A stretch of 64,000 nucleotides of DNA from Microbispora amethystogenes (GTDB taxonomy: Bacteria; Actinomycetota; Actinomycetes; Streptosporangiales; Streptosporangiaceae). A program made the position numbers and the translations under genes. Positions within the stretch are counted from its first letter, which is position 1; the number at the start of each line of letters is the position of its first letter. Positions 26,444-35,549 of the stretch are shown one piece after another. The stretch lies in contig NZ_BOOB01000004.1 of NCBI RefSeq assembly GCF_016863015.1, positions 208,136-272,135 on the forward strand. The letters are read 5' to 3'. Below the pieces are notes generated by a model. The model was not told the origin of the DNA and made no database searches. It worked only from the letters and a program-made list of their open reading frames with translations.

Positions 26444-26476
26444 GAAGGGGGCGGACCACGACGGTCCGTCCCCTTC
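26444..26476. terminator. 14-bp hairpin between convergent genes
   Basis: A stem at 26444-26457 and 26463-26476 with one G-U pair and a 5-base loop, flanked by AA/TT. It lies 30 bases after the surface-protein stop and before the stop of the opposing gene, so it can serve both. Confidence 0.75.
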
Positions 26477-26511
26477 GTCGTCGGAGACACCGGGAAGCGA
26501 TCGGTGGCGGG

Positions 26512-27402
26512 TCAGGGATGCATGAGCAGCAGCGGGTCGCAGGTGTCGGTTCCCGTCAGGTGGGGGTTGTTCGGGTCGACCAGGCCCTTCTCACTGTTGA
26601 CGATGTAGTAGCCCCCGGCGGGCCGGGGGATCACGATCAGCGTCTGGTACTGCATGAGCGGCTGCGCCTTGGCGGTCGTCCCTCCGTGCCCCAGCGAAGC
26701 GACCAGCATGGACCTGAGCATGGCGAAGAGATTGTCGTGGTTGAATCCGGGCCAGATGAGCACCCGGTAGGTGTGCGGGATGATCCCGAGCTTCTCGCTG
26801 AGACCCCGGACCGACACGCGCGAGTCCGCCCAGTGCGGCACGTGCCAGGCGGCCAGGTTGTCCTGCGCGACGAGGTCGTTCAAAGACTCCCATCGCGCCC
26901 GTGCCATGTGGATGTGCAGCTGGTCGAAATTCCTGATCGCCTTCGAGTTGATCCCAAGCCCCACCGGAGTGGGAACCACGGTGGGAGACTGGGTGGCGTA
27001 GTAGTCGGCGGCGCTCCAATAGTTCGGCGCACTGTTGCCGCAGATCCAGGAACACTCGATACCGTTGATCCGCTCCGTGGGGACGAGAATGTAGTTGACG
27101 TATCCCTTCTTGCTGTTGGTGCCGCCCATCACGACGTAGTCGGTGTGGTTCTGCAGGCAGGTGTTGTTGCTGTGGCACTTCTGACTGCGCTGCCAGAGAG
27201 AGTCCGAGTCGGTGGTCCTGCCGCATTCCTTGGGGTCGGGCCCCTGGGCGATGCTCAGTTGAGGCGCGGCCAGGGCGCGCCCGGCACCGGAAAGAAGGCC
27301 CGCACCCGCGAGCAGGCCGGTCCCCGCCAGGCCGGAGAACTGGATGAACCGGCGGCGCGTCAGCTCGCTCGCCTCGCCGCTCGCCCGGTCGCTTTCACGC
27401 AT
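26512..27402 (-). CDS. Tat-exported CDP-diacylglycerol diphosphatase-like protein
   Basis: A 296-residue protein with a twin-arginine signal (RRRFIQFSGLAGTGLLAGAG, residues about 16-46). The mature part resembles CDP-diacylglycerol pyrophosphatase (Cdh), a HIT-superfamily hydrolase that splits CDP-diacylglycerol to phosphatidate and CMP. The HIT-like signature is QLHIHMARARW, and conserved GYVNYILVPTERINGIE and SVNSRQ-type strands surround it. Cysteine pairs in the N-terminal half suggest disulfides, consistent with export. It lies between the two surface-protein genes and is transcribed divergently from the second. True substrate unproven. Confidence 0.75.
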   Translation of the reverse strand: MRESDRASGEASELTRRRFIQFSGLAGTGLLAGAGLLSGAGRALAAPQLSIAQGPDPKECGRTTDSDSLWQRSQKCHSNNTCLQNHTDYVVMGGTNSKKGYVNYILVPTERINGIECSWICGNSAPNYWSAADYYATQSPTVVPTPVGLGINSKAIRNFDQLHIHMARARWESLNDLVAQDNLAAWHVPHWADSRVSVRGLSEKLGIIPHTYRVLIWPGFNHDNLFAMLRSMLVASLGHGGTTAKAQPLMQYQTLIVIPRPAGGYYIVNSEKGLVDPNNPHLTGTDTCDPLLLMHP

Positions 27403-27829
27403 GATTGTTACCCCCGATGACCCGCACCTTCGTTCGGCCAGATTGATCCCCTTCCGATAGGCCGATAAAAGCCCCTGGGACAGCCTTTTATCACCTCAGG
27501 AAAGATCGGGACACTTCTCTCGGGCGCCGCGAGAACAACCGGGCGTTCCACTTCCGCGCACGCACGGCGGCTGCCCGCGGGAAAGCGATGGTTTGTCGCC
27601 TCGTTGCGCGGCCGCCGAGCGGACGGCCATCAGAATGACCCGGCGCGACATAATAAGCAATATTAGGCGATTGCGACAAAGGCGATATGGTGCCGATTTT
27701 CTCGATATGGACCAGCGCCTCGCCCGAGCCGGAGCGGCCGTGAGCGCTCCGGGAGATGGCGTCAGCGACTTGCAAGCGAACGTAAAGATCGCGTGGGAGA
27801 CTCGGGGCGTTCCCCCCAGGAGGCCCCCC
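27403..27829. other. AT-rich divergent intergenic region
   Basis: A 427-base gap between the Tat-exported hydrolase and the pentapeptide-repeat gene, poorer in G/C than its surroundings, especially 27630-27720. It contains the inverted repeat GATAAAAG (27464-27471) / CTTTTATC (27485-27492) with a 13-base spacer, about 65 bases upstream of the hydrolase start. No clear -35/-10 pair stands out. Two upstream in-frame ATG codons exist for the plus-strand gene but have no ribosome-binding site. Confidence 0.5.
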
Positions 27830-29110
27830 TTGCGCCGTTTCGCCCCCCTCTTCGTCGCCGTCCAGGTCCTGTCGCTCGCCTTCCTGCCGGCGACGCTCTT
27901 CTCGTCCCCGGCGGACGCCGCACGCGTTCCGTACGCGGCGGCGGGGGCGCCGTGCGCGCCGGGAAGCGGCGTCAAGCTCCGGGGCAGGGACCTCACCCAG
28001 GGCAGCACCCTCCCCGCGGTCCTGCGGTGCGCCGACCTCACCGGCGCGAAGCTCGACGGGGTGGATCTCACCGCCAGGGACCTGACCGGAGCCGTCCTCC
28101 GCAAGGCGTCGTTGAAGGAGGCCGACCTCGGCCAGGCGCACCTCGACTACGCCGACCTGCGCGGGGCCGACCTGTCGGACGCGGACCTCGGGCAGTTGCG
28201 GGCCAGGAAGGCGGATCTGCGCGGAGCGATCCTCACCGACGCGGACGCCGTCCAGGCCGAGTTCCCGCACGCCGACCTGACGGGGGCCGTTCTCACCCGG
28301 GCCGTGCTCACGCAGGCCGACCTCACCGACGCCACGCTCGTGGGCGCGGACCTCAGGGACGCCACGCTCGGCCAGATCAAGGCCCGCAAGGCCGACCTCA
28401 CCCGCGCCAAACTCGGCGAGGCCAAGCTCGGCCAGGCCCATCTGGAGCACGCCGTGCTCAGGAACGCGGACCTGTCGGAGGCGGAGTTCACCCAGGCCGA
28501 ACTGGACGGCGCCGACTTCCGGGGCGCCGACGTCGGCAAGGCGTCCTTCATCCAGGCGAGCGACGTGAACCTCACCGGCGCCCGCGGCACGCCCGTGAAC
28601 CTGCCGGACGACGCCGTCGCGCCCGGCCGGACCGACGGCGCGGACGGAGAGGGGGACGCCCAGGTCGGTGTGGACGACGTCGTACGCGGCGACACCGGCG
28701 ACGATCTCACCGTGCGCGCGGGCGGCACGCGGGGCCCGTCACCGGCGCTGATCCTGGTCGTCGTGAGCGGCCTCGGACTTGTCCTGACCCTGATCATGTG
28801 GGGCGGCGCGCACCGTCGCAAGCAGCGCTTCGCGGCGGAGATGGCGGTGGCCAGGCACGCCGCCGAGGAGGACGTGACCCGCTTCGGCGAGGAGATCGAC
28901 GCCCTCGACTTCGAGATGAAGATCAACCAGATCAGCGGCCCGTCGCAGGAGTGGCGGGCGGCGCTCGACGCCTACGAGGCGGCAAAGCAGGCGCTCGGCG
29001 TCGCCCGCACGCCGTACGAACTGCGGGCGGCGGCCGTCACGGTGGCGCGCGGACGGGACGCCCTGCGGCAGGTGCGGTCCCGGCTGCCGAACACGGGCGG
29101 AAGCCGCTGA
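27830..29110 (+). CDS. Pentapeptide-repeat membrane protein with EEDVT-FGEEI cytoplasmic module
   Basis: A 426-residue protein. The TTG at 27830 is the start: AGGAGG lies exactly 6 bases upstream, and the protein then opens with a signal peptide (RRFAPLFVAVQVLSLAFLPA). Residues about 45-240 are pentapeptide repeats of the A(D/N)Lxx type (ADLTGAKLDG, ADLRGADLSD and so on), which fold as a right-handed beta-helix outside the cell. A spacer and one membrane helix (ALILVVVSGLGLVLTLIMW) precede a charged C-terminal module containing EEDVTRFGEEIDALD and WRAALDAYEAAKQAL. That module also occurs in the protein at 24996. Function unknown; perhaps a surface sensor or scaffold. Confidence 0.8.
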   Translation: MRRFAPLFVAVQVLSLAFLPATLFSSPADAARVPYAAAGAPCAPGSGVKLRGRDLTQGSTLPAVLRCADLTGAKLDGVDLTARDLTGAVLRKASLKEADLGQAHLDYADLRGADLSDADLGQLRARKADLRGAILTDADAVQAEFPHADLTGAVLTRAVLTQADLTDATLVGADLRDATLGQIKARKADLTRAKLGEAKLGQAHLEHAVLRNADLSEAEFTQAELDGADFRGADVGKASFIQASDVNLTGARGTPVNLPDDAVAPGRTDGADGEGDAQVGVDDVVRGDTGDDLTVRAGGTRGPSPALILVVVSGLGLVLTLIMWGGAHRRKQRFAAEMAVARHAAEEDVTRFGEEIDALDFEMKINQISGPSQEWRAALDAYEAAKQALGVARTPYELRAAAVTVARGRDALRQVRSRLPNTGGSR

Positions 29111-29197
29111 GCCGCGGCGGAAACCGGCCGTGCGGCCCGGCTCGCGCCCGCCGAGGGGCCGGCACCGGCGAGCGAGACGGGCCGGCCGCCGGGCCGA

Positions 29198-29267
29198 CAG
29201 ATACCGGCGGTCAGATACCGGCGGTCAGATACCGGCGGTCAGATACCGGCGGTCAGATACCGGCGGT
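29198..29267. repeat. Five perfect 14-bp tandem repeats at the 3' end of lpdA
   Basis: Five identical copies of CAGATACCGGCGGT from 29198 to 29267. The stop codon of the minus-strand lpdA gene (29253-29255) lies at the junction of copies 4 and 5, so copy 5 codes the last residues (TAGI) and the other four are 3' untranslated. Perfect identity suggests recent, unstable expansion. Confidence 0.95.
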
Positions 29268-30653
29268 CAGGGGCGACATGAGGCGGCGGGCCGCCTCGGT
29301 GATCGAGCCGGACAGCGACGGGTAGACGGCGAACGTGTGGGCGAGCTGGTCCACGGTCAGGCGGTGCTGCACGGCCACCGACACGGCGAGGATCAGCTCC
29401 GAGGCGCGCGGGGCGACCACGACGCCGCCGAGCACGATGCCGGTGTTGGGGCGGCAGAACAGCTTCACGAAACCGTCGTGGAAGCCCTGCATCTTGGCCC
29501 GGGCGTTGGTGGCGAGGGGCAGCTTGACCACGTTCGCCTCGATCTCGCCTGACTCGATCTGCCGCTGCGAGATCCCCACCGCGGCGATCTCGGGGTCGGT
29601 GAAGATGTTCGAGGCGACGGTGGCCAGGCGGATCGGCTGCACGGCCTCGCCGAGCGCGTGCCAGACCGCGATCCTGCCCTGCATGGCGGCGACCGAGGCG
29701 AGCATCAGGACGCCCGTGCAGTCGCCCGCGGCGTACACGCCCGGGGCTGAGGTCCTGGAGACCTTGTCGACCTCGATGAAGCCGCCCCGGTCGAGCCGCA
29801 CGCCGTTGTCCTCCAGCCCGAGGCCGGAGGTGTTGGGCACCATGCCGACGGTCATCAGGCAGTGGGTGCCCTCGGCCGTGCGGCCGTCCTCCAGCGTGAC
29901 GACGACCCCGTGCTCGGTGCGCTTGACCGAGGAGGCCCGCGAGCGGCCCATGACGTTCATGCCGCGCCGCCGGTAGACCTCTTCGAGCACCTCGGCCGCG
30001 TCGGCGTCCTCGTTGGGCATCATCCGGTCGCGGGAGGAGACCAGCGTGACCTCCGACCCCAGCGACTGGTAGGCGCCGGCGAACTCCGCGCCGGTGACGC
30101 CGGAGCCGACCACGATCAGGTGCCCCGGCAGCTCCTCCAGGTCGTACAGCTGCCGCCAGCTGAGGATGCGCTCGCCGTCCGGCTCGGCGCCGGGCAGCAC
30201 CCGGGGGTGGGCGCCGGTGGCCACGATGACCACGTCGGCCCGGATCGTACGGTCGCCCGCGCGCACCACCTGGGGATCGACCAGGCGGCCGCGGGCGCGG
30301 ATGACCTCGACGCCCTCGGCGGCCAGCCGGGCGGCGATGTCGCCGGACTGCGCCAGCGCGAGTTCCTTGACGCGCTTGTTCACGTCGATCATGTCCACGG
30401 CGACGCCGCCCGCGTCACCGTCGAGGCCGCCGTCGAAGCGGACCCCCACGGACGCCGCGTCGAGAAGCGCCTGCTTGCGGACGGAGGTGGCGATCAGGGT
30501 CTTGGACGGCACGCAGTCGGTGAGAACGCACGCCCCGCCGGGCCCTTCCTCCTCCACGACGGTGACCCGCGCCCCCAGTTGCGCGGCGACCAGGGCCGCC
30601 TCGTATCCGCCGGGGCCGCCACCGATGATCACGATCCTTGTCACATGCTCCAT
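29253..30653 (-). CDS. lpdA: LpdA-like NAD(P)H quinone reductase (flavoprotein disulfide reductase family)
   Basis: A 466-residue FAD/NAD(P)H pyridine-nucleotide disulfide reductase relative. FAD-binding GGGPGGYEAA is at the N terminus, the redox-site region is GGACVLTDCVPSK, the NAD(P)H-binding GSGVTGAEFA is central, and GVYAAGDCTG is the second FAD motif. The C-terminal His-Glu pair needed by lipoamide dehydrogenases is missing (YPSLSG instead of HPTLSE), so it is unlikely to be the E3 of a dehydrogenase complex. It fits the LpdA (Rv3303c-type) NAD(P)H:quinone reductases. Both cysteines of the CX4C pair are present. The stop lies in a tandem repeat. Confidence 0.88.
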   Translation of the reverse strand: MEHVTRIVIIGGGPGGYEAALVAAQLGARVTVVEEEGPGGACVLTDCVPSKTLIATSVRKQALLDAASVGVRFDGGLDGDAGGVAVDMIDVNKRVKELALAQSGDIAARLAAEGVEVIRARGRLVDPQVVRAGDRTIRADVVIVATGAHPRVLPGAEPDGERILSWRQLYDLEELPGHLIVVGSGVTGAEFAGAYQSLGSEVTLVSSRDRMMPNEDADAAEVLEEVYRRRGMNVMGRSRASSVKRTEHGVVVTLEDGRTAEGTHCLMTVGMVPNTSGLGLEDNGVRLDRGGFIEVDKVSRTSAPGVYAAGDCTGVLMLASVAAMQGRIAVWHALGEAVQPIRLATVASNIFTDPEIAAVGISQRQIESGEIEANVVKLPLATNARAKMQGFHDGFVKLFCRPNTGIVLGGVVVAPRASELILAVSVAVQHRLTVDQLAHTFAVYPSLSGSITEAARRLMSPLTAGI

Positions 30654-30783
30654 TGTCCCGCATCCTGGCTACGTATTCCCGGCGAGGGCCGCGTAACGGG
30701 TCAACTACTCGTATTTCTCGCGCCACACCCCATGCGCGCGCTACCCGTCCAACTTTGGCGATCTTGGATTAGGCTTGGGTGCC

Positions 30784-31236
30784 GTGCCTGTTTACGCGGC
30801 CTACGGCAGCAACATGGACCCCAAGCAGATGGCGGAGTGGGCGCCCCACTCGCCCATGCGAGGAACGGGGTGGCTCCCGGGCTGGCGGCTCACCTTCGGC
30901 GGCGAGGACGTCAGCTGGGAGGGTGCTCTCGCCACGATAGTCGAGGATGCCGACGAGCAGGTATTCGTGGTCCTGTACGACGTGCCGGAGTGGGACGAGC
31001 CGTCCCTCGACCGGTGGACGGGCACCGACCTCGGCCTCTACCGCAAGGTGCGGCTCCGCGTCGCGACCCTGGAGGGCGACGTGCTCGCCTGGTCGCACGT
31101 GCTCGACTCCTACGAGGGCGGCCTGCCCTCGGCGCGCTACATCGGCATCCTCGCCGACGCCGCGGAGAAGGCGGGGGCTCCCGACGACTACGTCACGGGG
31201 CTGCGCAACCGCCCCTGCAAGTCGCTCGGCGACTGA
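30784..31236 (+). CDS. Gamma-glutamylcyclotransferase (AIG2-like) family protein
   Basis: A 150-residue protein with the family opening VYAAYGSNMDPKQM, which forms the substrate loop. The acidic catalytic Glu is probably in the DVPEWDEPSLDRW or SYEGGLP region. The fold acts on gamma-glutamyl amines or modified amines; the real substrate is unknown. GTG 30784 is taken as start, since TAGGCT lies 8 bases upstream (30770-30775) and no Shine-Dalgarno sequence is visible, which fits a leaderless transcript. It is followed by punA after about 107 bases. Confidence 0.8.
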   Translation: MPVYAAYGSNMDPKQMAEWAPHSPMRGTGWLPGWRLTFGGEDVSWEGALATIVEDADEQVFVVLYDVPEWDEPSLDRWTGTDLGLYRKVRLRVATLEGDVLAWSHVLDSYEGGLPSARYIGILADAAEKAGAPDDYVTGLRNRPCKSLGD

Positions 31237-31330
31237 CCACGCCCACAGCGACGACGTCAGTGCCGACCATAGTGCGGACCTGAGCGGCAGAACGGGCAGG
31301 TGGAGCCCCGGACTTCGTCATGCCCTTCTG

Positions 31331-31336
31331 TACGCT
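31331..31336 (+). promoter_or_regulatory. -10 element for a leaderless punA transcript
   Basis: TACGCT ends 7 bases before the punA GTG, the usual distance to a transcription start, and no Shine-Dalgarno sequence is present. The -35 is unclear. Confidence 0.45.
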
Positions 31337-31343
31337 CAGCAAA

Positions 31344-32141
31344 GTGACCCCTTATGACCTGGCGGCCGAGGCCGCGACCACGTTGAGGAACCTCACCGGC
31401 ATCCCTTCCTTCGACGTCGCCCTCGTCATGGGCTCGGGATGGGTGCCGGCCGCGGACGCGATCGGCGAGACGGTCGCCGAACTCCCGGTGACGAAGCTGC
31501 CCGGGTTCTCCCCGCCTGCGGTCGCCGGGCACGCCGGCACGGTACGCGCGGTGCGGACGGCGGCCGGGCTCAACGGGCTGATCTTCCTGGGGCGTACGCA
31601 CCTGTACGAGGGCCGCGGCGTGGACCCGGTGGTGCACGGCGTCCGTACGGCCGTCGCGGCCGGGGTGCGCACGGTCGTGCTGACCAACGCGGCGGGCGGG
31701 CTGCGCCCGGAGACGCAGAAGGTCGGCGACCCCGTGCTCATCGGCGACCACATCAACCTGACTGGGAGCAACCCGCTCGTCGGCGCGACGTTCGTCGACC
31801 TGACCGAGGTGTACTCCCGGCGGCTGCGCGACCTCGCCCGCGAGGTGGACCCCTCGCTGACCGAGGGCGTGTACGTGGCCTTCCGCGGCCCGACGTACGA
31901 GACGCCCGCGGAGATCCGCATGCTGCGCACGCTCGGCGGCGACCTGGTGGGCATGTCGACCGTGCTGGAGGCGATCGCCGCCCGGGAGGCCGGGGCCGAG
32001 GTGCTCGGGATCTCCCTGGTCACCAACCCCGGCGCGGGCCTGGCGGACGAGCCGCTCAACCACGAGGAGGTCCTGGAGGTCGGCCGCGCCACCGCCGCCC
32101 GGATGGGCGTCCTGCTCGCCCAGGTCGTCGACAAGCTTTAG
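31344..32141 (+). CDS. punA: Purine nucleoside phosphorylase
   Basis: A 265-residue trimeric-type (PNP/MTAP family) phosphorylase that converts purine nucleosides and phosphate to free base and ribose-1-phosphate. Visible motifs are the phosphate-binding [10 protein letters not shown] (about residue 31), [19 protein letters not shown], and the base-binding [15 protein letters not shown] followed by VGMSTVLEA. It probably uses a leaderless GTG start (31344). The phosphomutase gene begins 9 bases after its stop; together they would feed ribose phosphate to central metabolism. Confidence 0.95.
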   Translation: MTPYDLAAEAATTLRNLTGIPSFDVALVMGSGWVPAADAIGETVAELPVTKLPGFSPPAVAGHAGTVRAVRTAAGLNGLIFLGRTHLYEGRGVDPVVHGVRTAVAAGVRTVVLTNAAGGLRPETQKVGDPVLIGDHINLTGSNPLVGATFVDLTEVYSRRLRDLAREVDPSLTEGVYVAFRGPTYETPAEIRMLRTLGGDLVGMSTVLEAIAAREAGAEVLGISLVTNPGAGLADEPLNHEEVLEVGRATAARMGVLLAQVVDKL

Positions 32142-32150
32142 GGAGCACCT

Positions 32151-33785
32151 GTGACCGATCTCGTACGGCTCGCCCGCGAATGGCGTGACCAGGACCCCGA
32201 CCCCGACACGCGGGCGGAACTCGACGCGATCCTGGACCGGCAGGACCTCGACGCGCTGGAGGACCGCTTCGGCGCGAAGCTGGAGTTCGGCACGGCGGGC
32301 CTGCGCGGCGCGCTGGGAGCCGGGCCGAACCGGATGAACCGGGTGACCGTGATGCGGGCCGCCGCCGGGCTGGCCCGGGTGCTCGGACCGGGACGCCACG
32401 TCGTGATCGGCTACGACGGGCGGCACAAGTCCGACGTGTTCGCCGCCGACACGGCCCGCGTGCTGACGGGCGCCGGGCTGCGCGCCTCGGTCATGGCCGG
32501 GAAGTGGCCGACGCCGGTGCTGGCGTTCGCCGTGCGCCACCTCGGCGCGGACGCGGGCGTGATGGTCACCGCCTCGCACAACCCTCCCCAGGACAACGGC
32601 TACAAGGTCTACTGGGGCGACGGCGCGCAGATCGTCCCGCCCGTCGACCTGGAGATCTCGGCCGCCATCGACGCGACCGGCCCGGTGGACGCCCTCCCGC
32701 TGGGCGACGACTGGACGACCCTCGGCCACGACGACATCGTCACGCCGTACCTGCGGGCGCTGACGGCGCTGCCGCTGGGCGACGCCCGCGCGATCTCGGT
32801 CGCGTACACGCCGCTGCACGGCGTGGGCGGCGCGACCGTGTCCGAGGCGTTCCGCGCGGCGGGCTTCGAGGTGCCGGTCATGGTCGGCCGACAGGCCATG
32901 CCCGACCCGAACTTCCCCACTGTCACGTTCCCGAATCCGGAGGAGCCGGGCGCGATGGACCTCGCGCTCGAACTCGCCGCCGCCACCCGCGCCGACCTCG
33001 TGCTGGCCAACGACCCGGACGCCGACCGGTGCGCGGTCGGCACGCCGCTGCCCGGCGGCGGCTACCGCATGCTGACCGGCGACGAGGTCGGCGGGCTGCT
33101 CGCCGAGCACGTGCTGCGGCACACCTCGGGCGGCGACCGGCTGGTCGCCACGTCGATCGTGTCGTCGTCGCTGCTCGCGAAGATCGCCGCCGACCACGGT
33201 GTGCGGCACGCCGAGACGCTGACGGGCTTCAAGTGGATCATGAAGTCGGGGCCGGGGCTCGTCTTCGGATACGAGGAGGCGCTGGGCTACAGCGTCGGGT
33301 CGGACGCCGGCCTGCCGGTCCACGACAAGGACGGCGTCGGGGCCGCCCTCACCGTCGCCGCGATGGCCGCCGAGGCCCGGCGGGAGGGCCGGTCGCTGCT
33401 CGACCTGCTCGACGAGCAGGCCCGCCGGTACGGCCTGCACGCGACCACCCAGTTGTCGGTCCGGGTCGAGGACCTGTCGCTGATCGCGAAGGCGATGGAG
33501 CGCCTGCGGACCAACCCGCCGGCACGGCTGGCCGGCCGGGTGGTGGAGTCGGCCGAGGACCTGTCGCAGGGGGCGGCCGGGCTGCCGCCGACCGACGGCC
33601 TGCGGTACCGCCTCTCCGGCGACGCCCGGGTCATCGTGCGGCCCAGCGGAACCGAGCCCAAGCTCAAGTGCTACCTGGAGGTCGTCGTACCGGTCGGGGA
33701 CGACGACGTCACGGCGGCCAGGGCGCGGGCCGCCGCGGACCTGGAGGCCCTGAAGCGGGACCTCGCCACCGCCCTCGCCCTCTGA
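32151..33785 (+). CDS. Phospho-sugar mutase (PmmB-type, probable phosphopentomutase/phosphoglucomutase)
   Basis: A 544-residue alpha-D-phosphohexomutase family enzyme; GTG 32151 follows a GGGAG. The active Ser loop is TASHNPPQDNGYKVY (about residue 142), the Mg-binding loop is DPDADR (about residue 290), the sugar-binding loop contains GYEEALGYSVG, and the C-terminal phosphate loop is RPSGTEPKLK. The family interconverts 1- and 6- (or 5-) phosphates of sugars. Being 9 bases downstream of punA suggests that it handles ribose-1-phosphate, i.e. phosphopentomutase activity; phosphomannomutase or phosphoglucomutase activity is also possible. Confidence 0.9.
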   Translation: MTDLVRLAREWRDQDPDPDTRAELDAILDRQDLDALEDRFGAKLEFGTAGLRGALGAGPNRMNRVTVMRAAAGLARVLGPGRHVVIGYDGRHKSDVFAADTARVLTGAGLRASVMAGKWPTPVLAFAVRHLGADAGVMVTASHNPPQDNGYKVYWGDGAQIVPPVDLEISAAIDATGPVDALPLGDDWTTLGHDDIVTPYLRALTALPLGDARAISVAYTPLHGVGGATVSEAFRAAGFEVPVMVGRQAMPDPNFPTVTFPNPEEPGAMDLALELAAATRADLVLANDPDADRCAVGTPLPGGGYRMLTGDEVGGLLAEHVLRHTSGGDRLVATSIVSSSLLAKIAADHGVRHAETLTGFKWIMKSGPGLVFGYEEALGYSVGSDAGLPVHDKDGVGAALTVAAMAAEARREGRSLLDLLDEQARRYGLHATTQLSVRVEDLSLIAKAMERLRTNPPARLAGRVVESAEDLSQGAAGLPPTDGLRYRLSGDARVIVRPSGTEPKLKCYLEVVVPVGDDDVTAARARAAADLEALKRDLATALAL

Positions 33786-33804
33786 GCCCTCTGAGAGGGG
33801 CGTC

Positions 33805-34383
33805 TCAGGAGACGACGACGGCCGCCACGACCAGCGCGAGCGCGGCGGCCAGGGCGGCCAGGGCGGAGGGCGACCAGGTGACCCGGGTCTCGCCGGAGGA
33901 GGTCTGCCGGCGAGACCCGCTCATCTCCTCAAGCTGCTGGGCCACCCAGTCGGCGTGGGTGCGCCCGCCCACGGCCGCCGTGGCCCGCTCGACGCGGTCC
34001 TTCGACGAGGCCGCCTTGACGGCCTGCCCGGCGGCCCTGGCCCGCTCCCGCGCCGTGGCCTGCGGCGTCCAGCAGCGTACGGCGGTCGCGCCCGACTCGA
34101 TGACGATGGCGCTGGTCACGGTCAGGTCGTCGACGGCGTTCCAGGGGACGTAGGCGTTCTTCAGCGGATTGCGGACGCGGATCCCGCCCTCCTCGGCGAG
34201 GATGGCGGGCCGCAGCGCCATCACGAAGACCAGCGCGGTGATGACGCCGAGCACCGCCCCCGCGATCAGCGCGCTGGGCAGCCGGCCGTGGGCGATCAGG
34301 TCCCAGGCGTTCCAGGCGGCGAACACCAGCCAGGCCCATCCGAAGACCCAGGCCAGCTTCGACCGGAAGACCTGCGGCTTCAC
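33805..34383 (-). CDS. Bacterial PH-domain membrane protein
   Basis: A 192-residue protein starting at GTG 34383, overlapping the add stop (GTGA). Two N-terminal membrane helices ([18 protein letters not shown] and [20 protein letters not shown]) lead to a compact PH-like domain ([29 protein letters not shown]). A helical linker and a C-terminal hydrophobic tail follow. The PH-domain pattern of a short strand, an (R/K)NP-x8-W segment and a second strand matches the YdbS/YdbT-like group. Function unknown; it is co-transcribed with adenosine deaminase. Confidence 0.75.
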   Translation of the reverse strand: MKPQVFRSKLAWVFGWAWLVFAAWNAWDLIAHGRLPSALIAGAVLGVITALVFVMALRPAILAEEGGIRVRNPLKNAYVPWNAVDDLTVTSAIVIESGATAVRCWTPQATARERARAAGQAVKAASSKDRVERATAAVGGRTHADWVAQQLEEMSGSRRQTSSGETRVTWSPSALAALAAALALVVAAVVVS

Positions 34384-35468
34384 GCCTGCTGCCGCATCTG
34401 CGCGAAAGCGGGCTTGATCACGTCGTTGATCAGCGCGAGCCGCTCGTCGAACGGGATGAACGCCGACTTCATCGCGTTGACGGTGAACCACTGCAGGTCG
34501 TCCCAGCCGTAGCCGAAGGCGTCCACCAGCTTCGCGAACTCCTGCGACACGCTGGTGCCGCTCATCAGCCGGTTGTCGGTGTTGACCGTCACGCGGAAGT
34601 ACAGGCGGCGCAGCAGGCCGATCGGGTGCTCGGCGATCGACGGGGCGGCCCCGGTCTGCAGGTTGGAGGTCGGGCACATCTCCAGCGGGATGCGCTTGTC
34701 GCGGACGTAGGCCGCGAGCCTGCCGAGCTTGGCCTCGCCGTCCGCCGGCACCGTGATGTCATCGATGATCCGCACCCCGTGGCCCAGCCGGTCGGCGCCG
34801 CACCACTGGATCGCCTGCCAGATCGACGGCAGCCCGAAGGCCTCCCCCGCGTGGATCGTGAAGTGGGCGTTCTCCCGTTGGAGGTACTCGAAGGCGTCCA
34901 GGTGACGGGTGGGCGGATATCCGGCCTCCGCGCCCGCGATGTCGAAGCCGACCACGCCGAGGTCCCGATAGCGTACGGCGAGCTCGGCGATCTCCATCGA
35001 ACGGGCCTGGTGGCGCATCGCGGTGAGCAGCGTGCCGACCCTGATGCGCGCGCGGCCGTCCGGTCCGGTGGAGCCGAGCCGGAACCCCTCCAGCACGGCC
35101 TCCACGACCTCGTCCAGCGACAGGCCCTGCGAGGTGTGCTGCTCAGGCGCGAAACGGACCTCGGCGTAGATCACGCCGTCCTCCGCCAGGTCCTCGGCGC
35201 ACTCGGCGGCCACCCTGACCAGCGCGTCGCGGGTCTGCATGACCCCGACGGTGTGGGCGAACGTCTCCAGGTAGCGCTCCAGCGATCCCGAGTCGGCCGC
35301 GGCCCTGAACCAGGCCCCCAGCGCGTCCGGGTCGTACGTGGGCAGTTCGTGCCCGCACTCCCGGGCGAGGTCCACGATCGTCCCGGCCCGCAGTCCGCCG
35401 TCGAGATGGTCGTGCAGGAGCACCTTTGGCGCCCTGCGGATCTCCTCCAGAGTGGGCAGCTCGTTCAT
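34380..35468 (-). CDS. add: Adenosine deaminase
   Basis: A 362-residue zinc enzyme that deaminates adenosine and deoxyadenosine to inosine. The zinc ligands HDH are at residues 19-21, HAGEAFG (catalytic His and Glu) is central, the substrate-side LGHGVR follows, and [10 protein letters not shown] near the C-terminal third replaces the usual SLNTDDP-type motif. ATG 35468 follows GAGGAGG. Inosine from this step is a substrate for the purine nucleoside phosphorylase encoded 3 kb upstream. Length is normal. Confidence 0.94.
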   Translation of the reverse strand: MNELPTLEEIRRAPKVLLHDHLDGGLRAGTIVDLARECGHELPTYDPDALGAWFRAAADSGSLERYLETFAHTVGVMQTRDALVRVAAECAEDLAEDGVIYAEVRFAPEQHTSQGLSLDEVVEAVLEGFRLGSTGPDGRARIRVGTLLTAMRHQARSMEIAELAVRYRDLGVVGFDIAGAEAGYPPTRHLDAFEYLQRENAHFTIHAGEAFGLPSIWQAIQWCGADRLGHGVRIIDDITVPADGEAKLGRLAAYVRDKRIPLEMCPTSNLQTGAAPSIAEHPIGLLRRLYFRVTVNTDNRLMSGTSVSQEFAKLVDAFGYGWDDLQWFTVNAMKSAFIPFDERLALINDVIKPAFAQMRQQA

Positions 35469-35549
35469 TCGCCCTCCTCACCGCGGTCGTACATCCGGCA
35501 ATCCTATCCACGGACCCGGATCGGGCGGCCTGGCGAAACTCGCCGTCGC

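Noticed and set aside
29253..30653. Dihydrolipoamide dehydrogenase of a 2-oxoacid dehydrogenase complex
   Set aside because: The catalytic His-Glu motif is absent and no E1/E2 genes are nearby.
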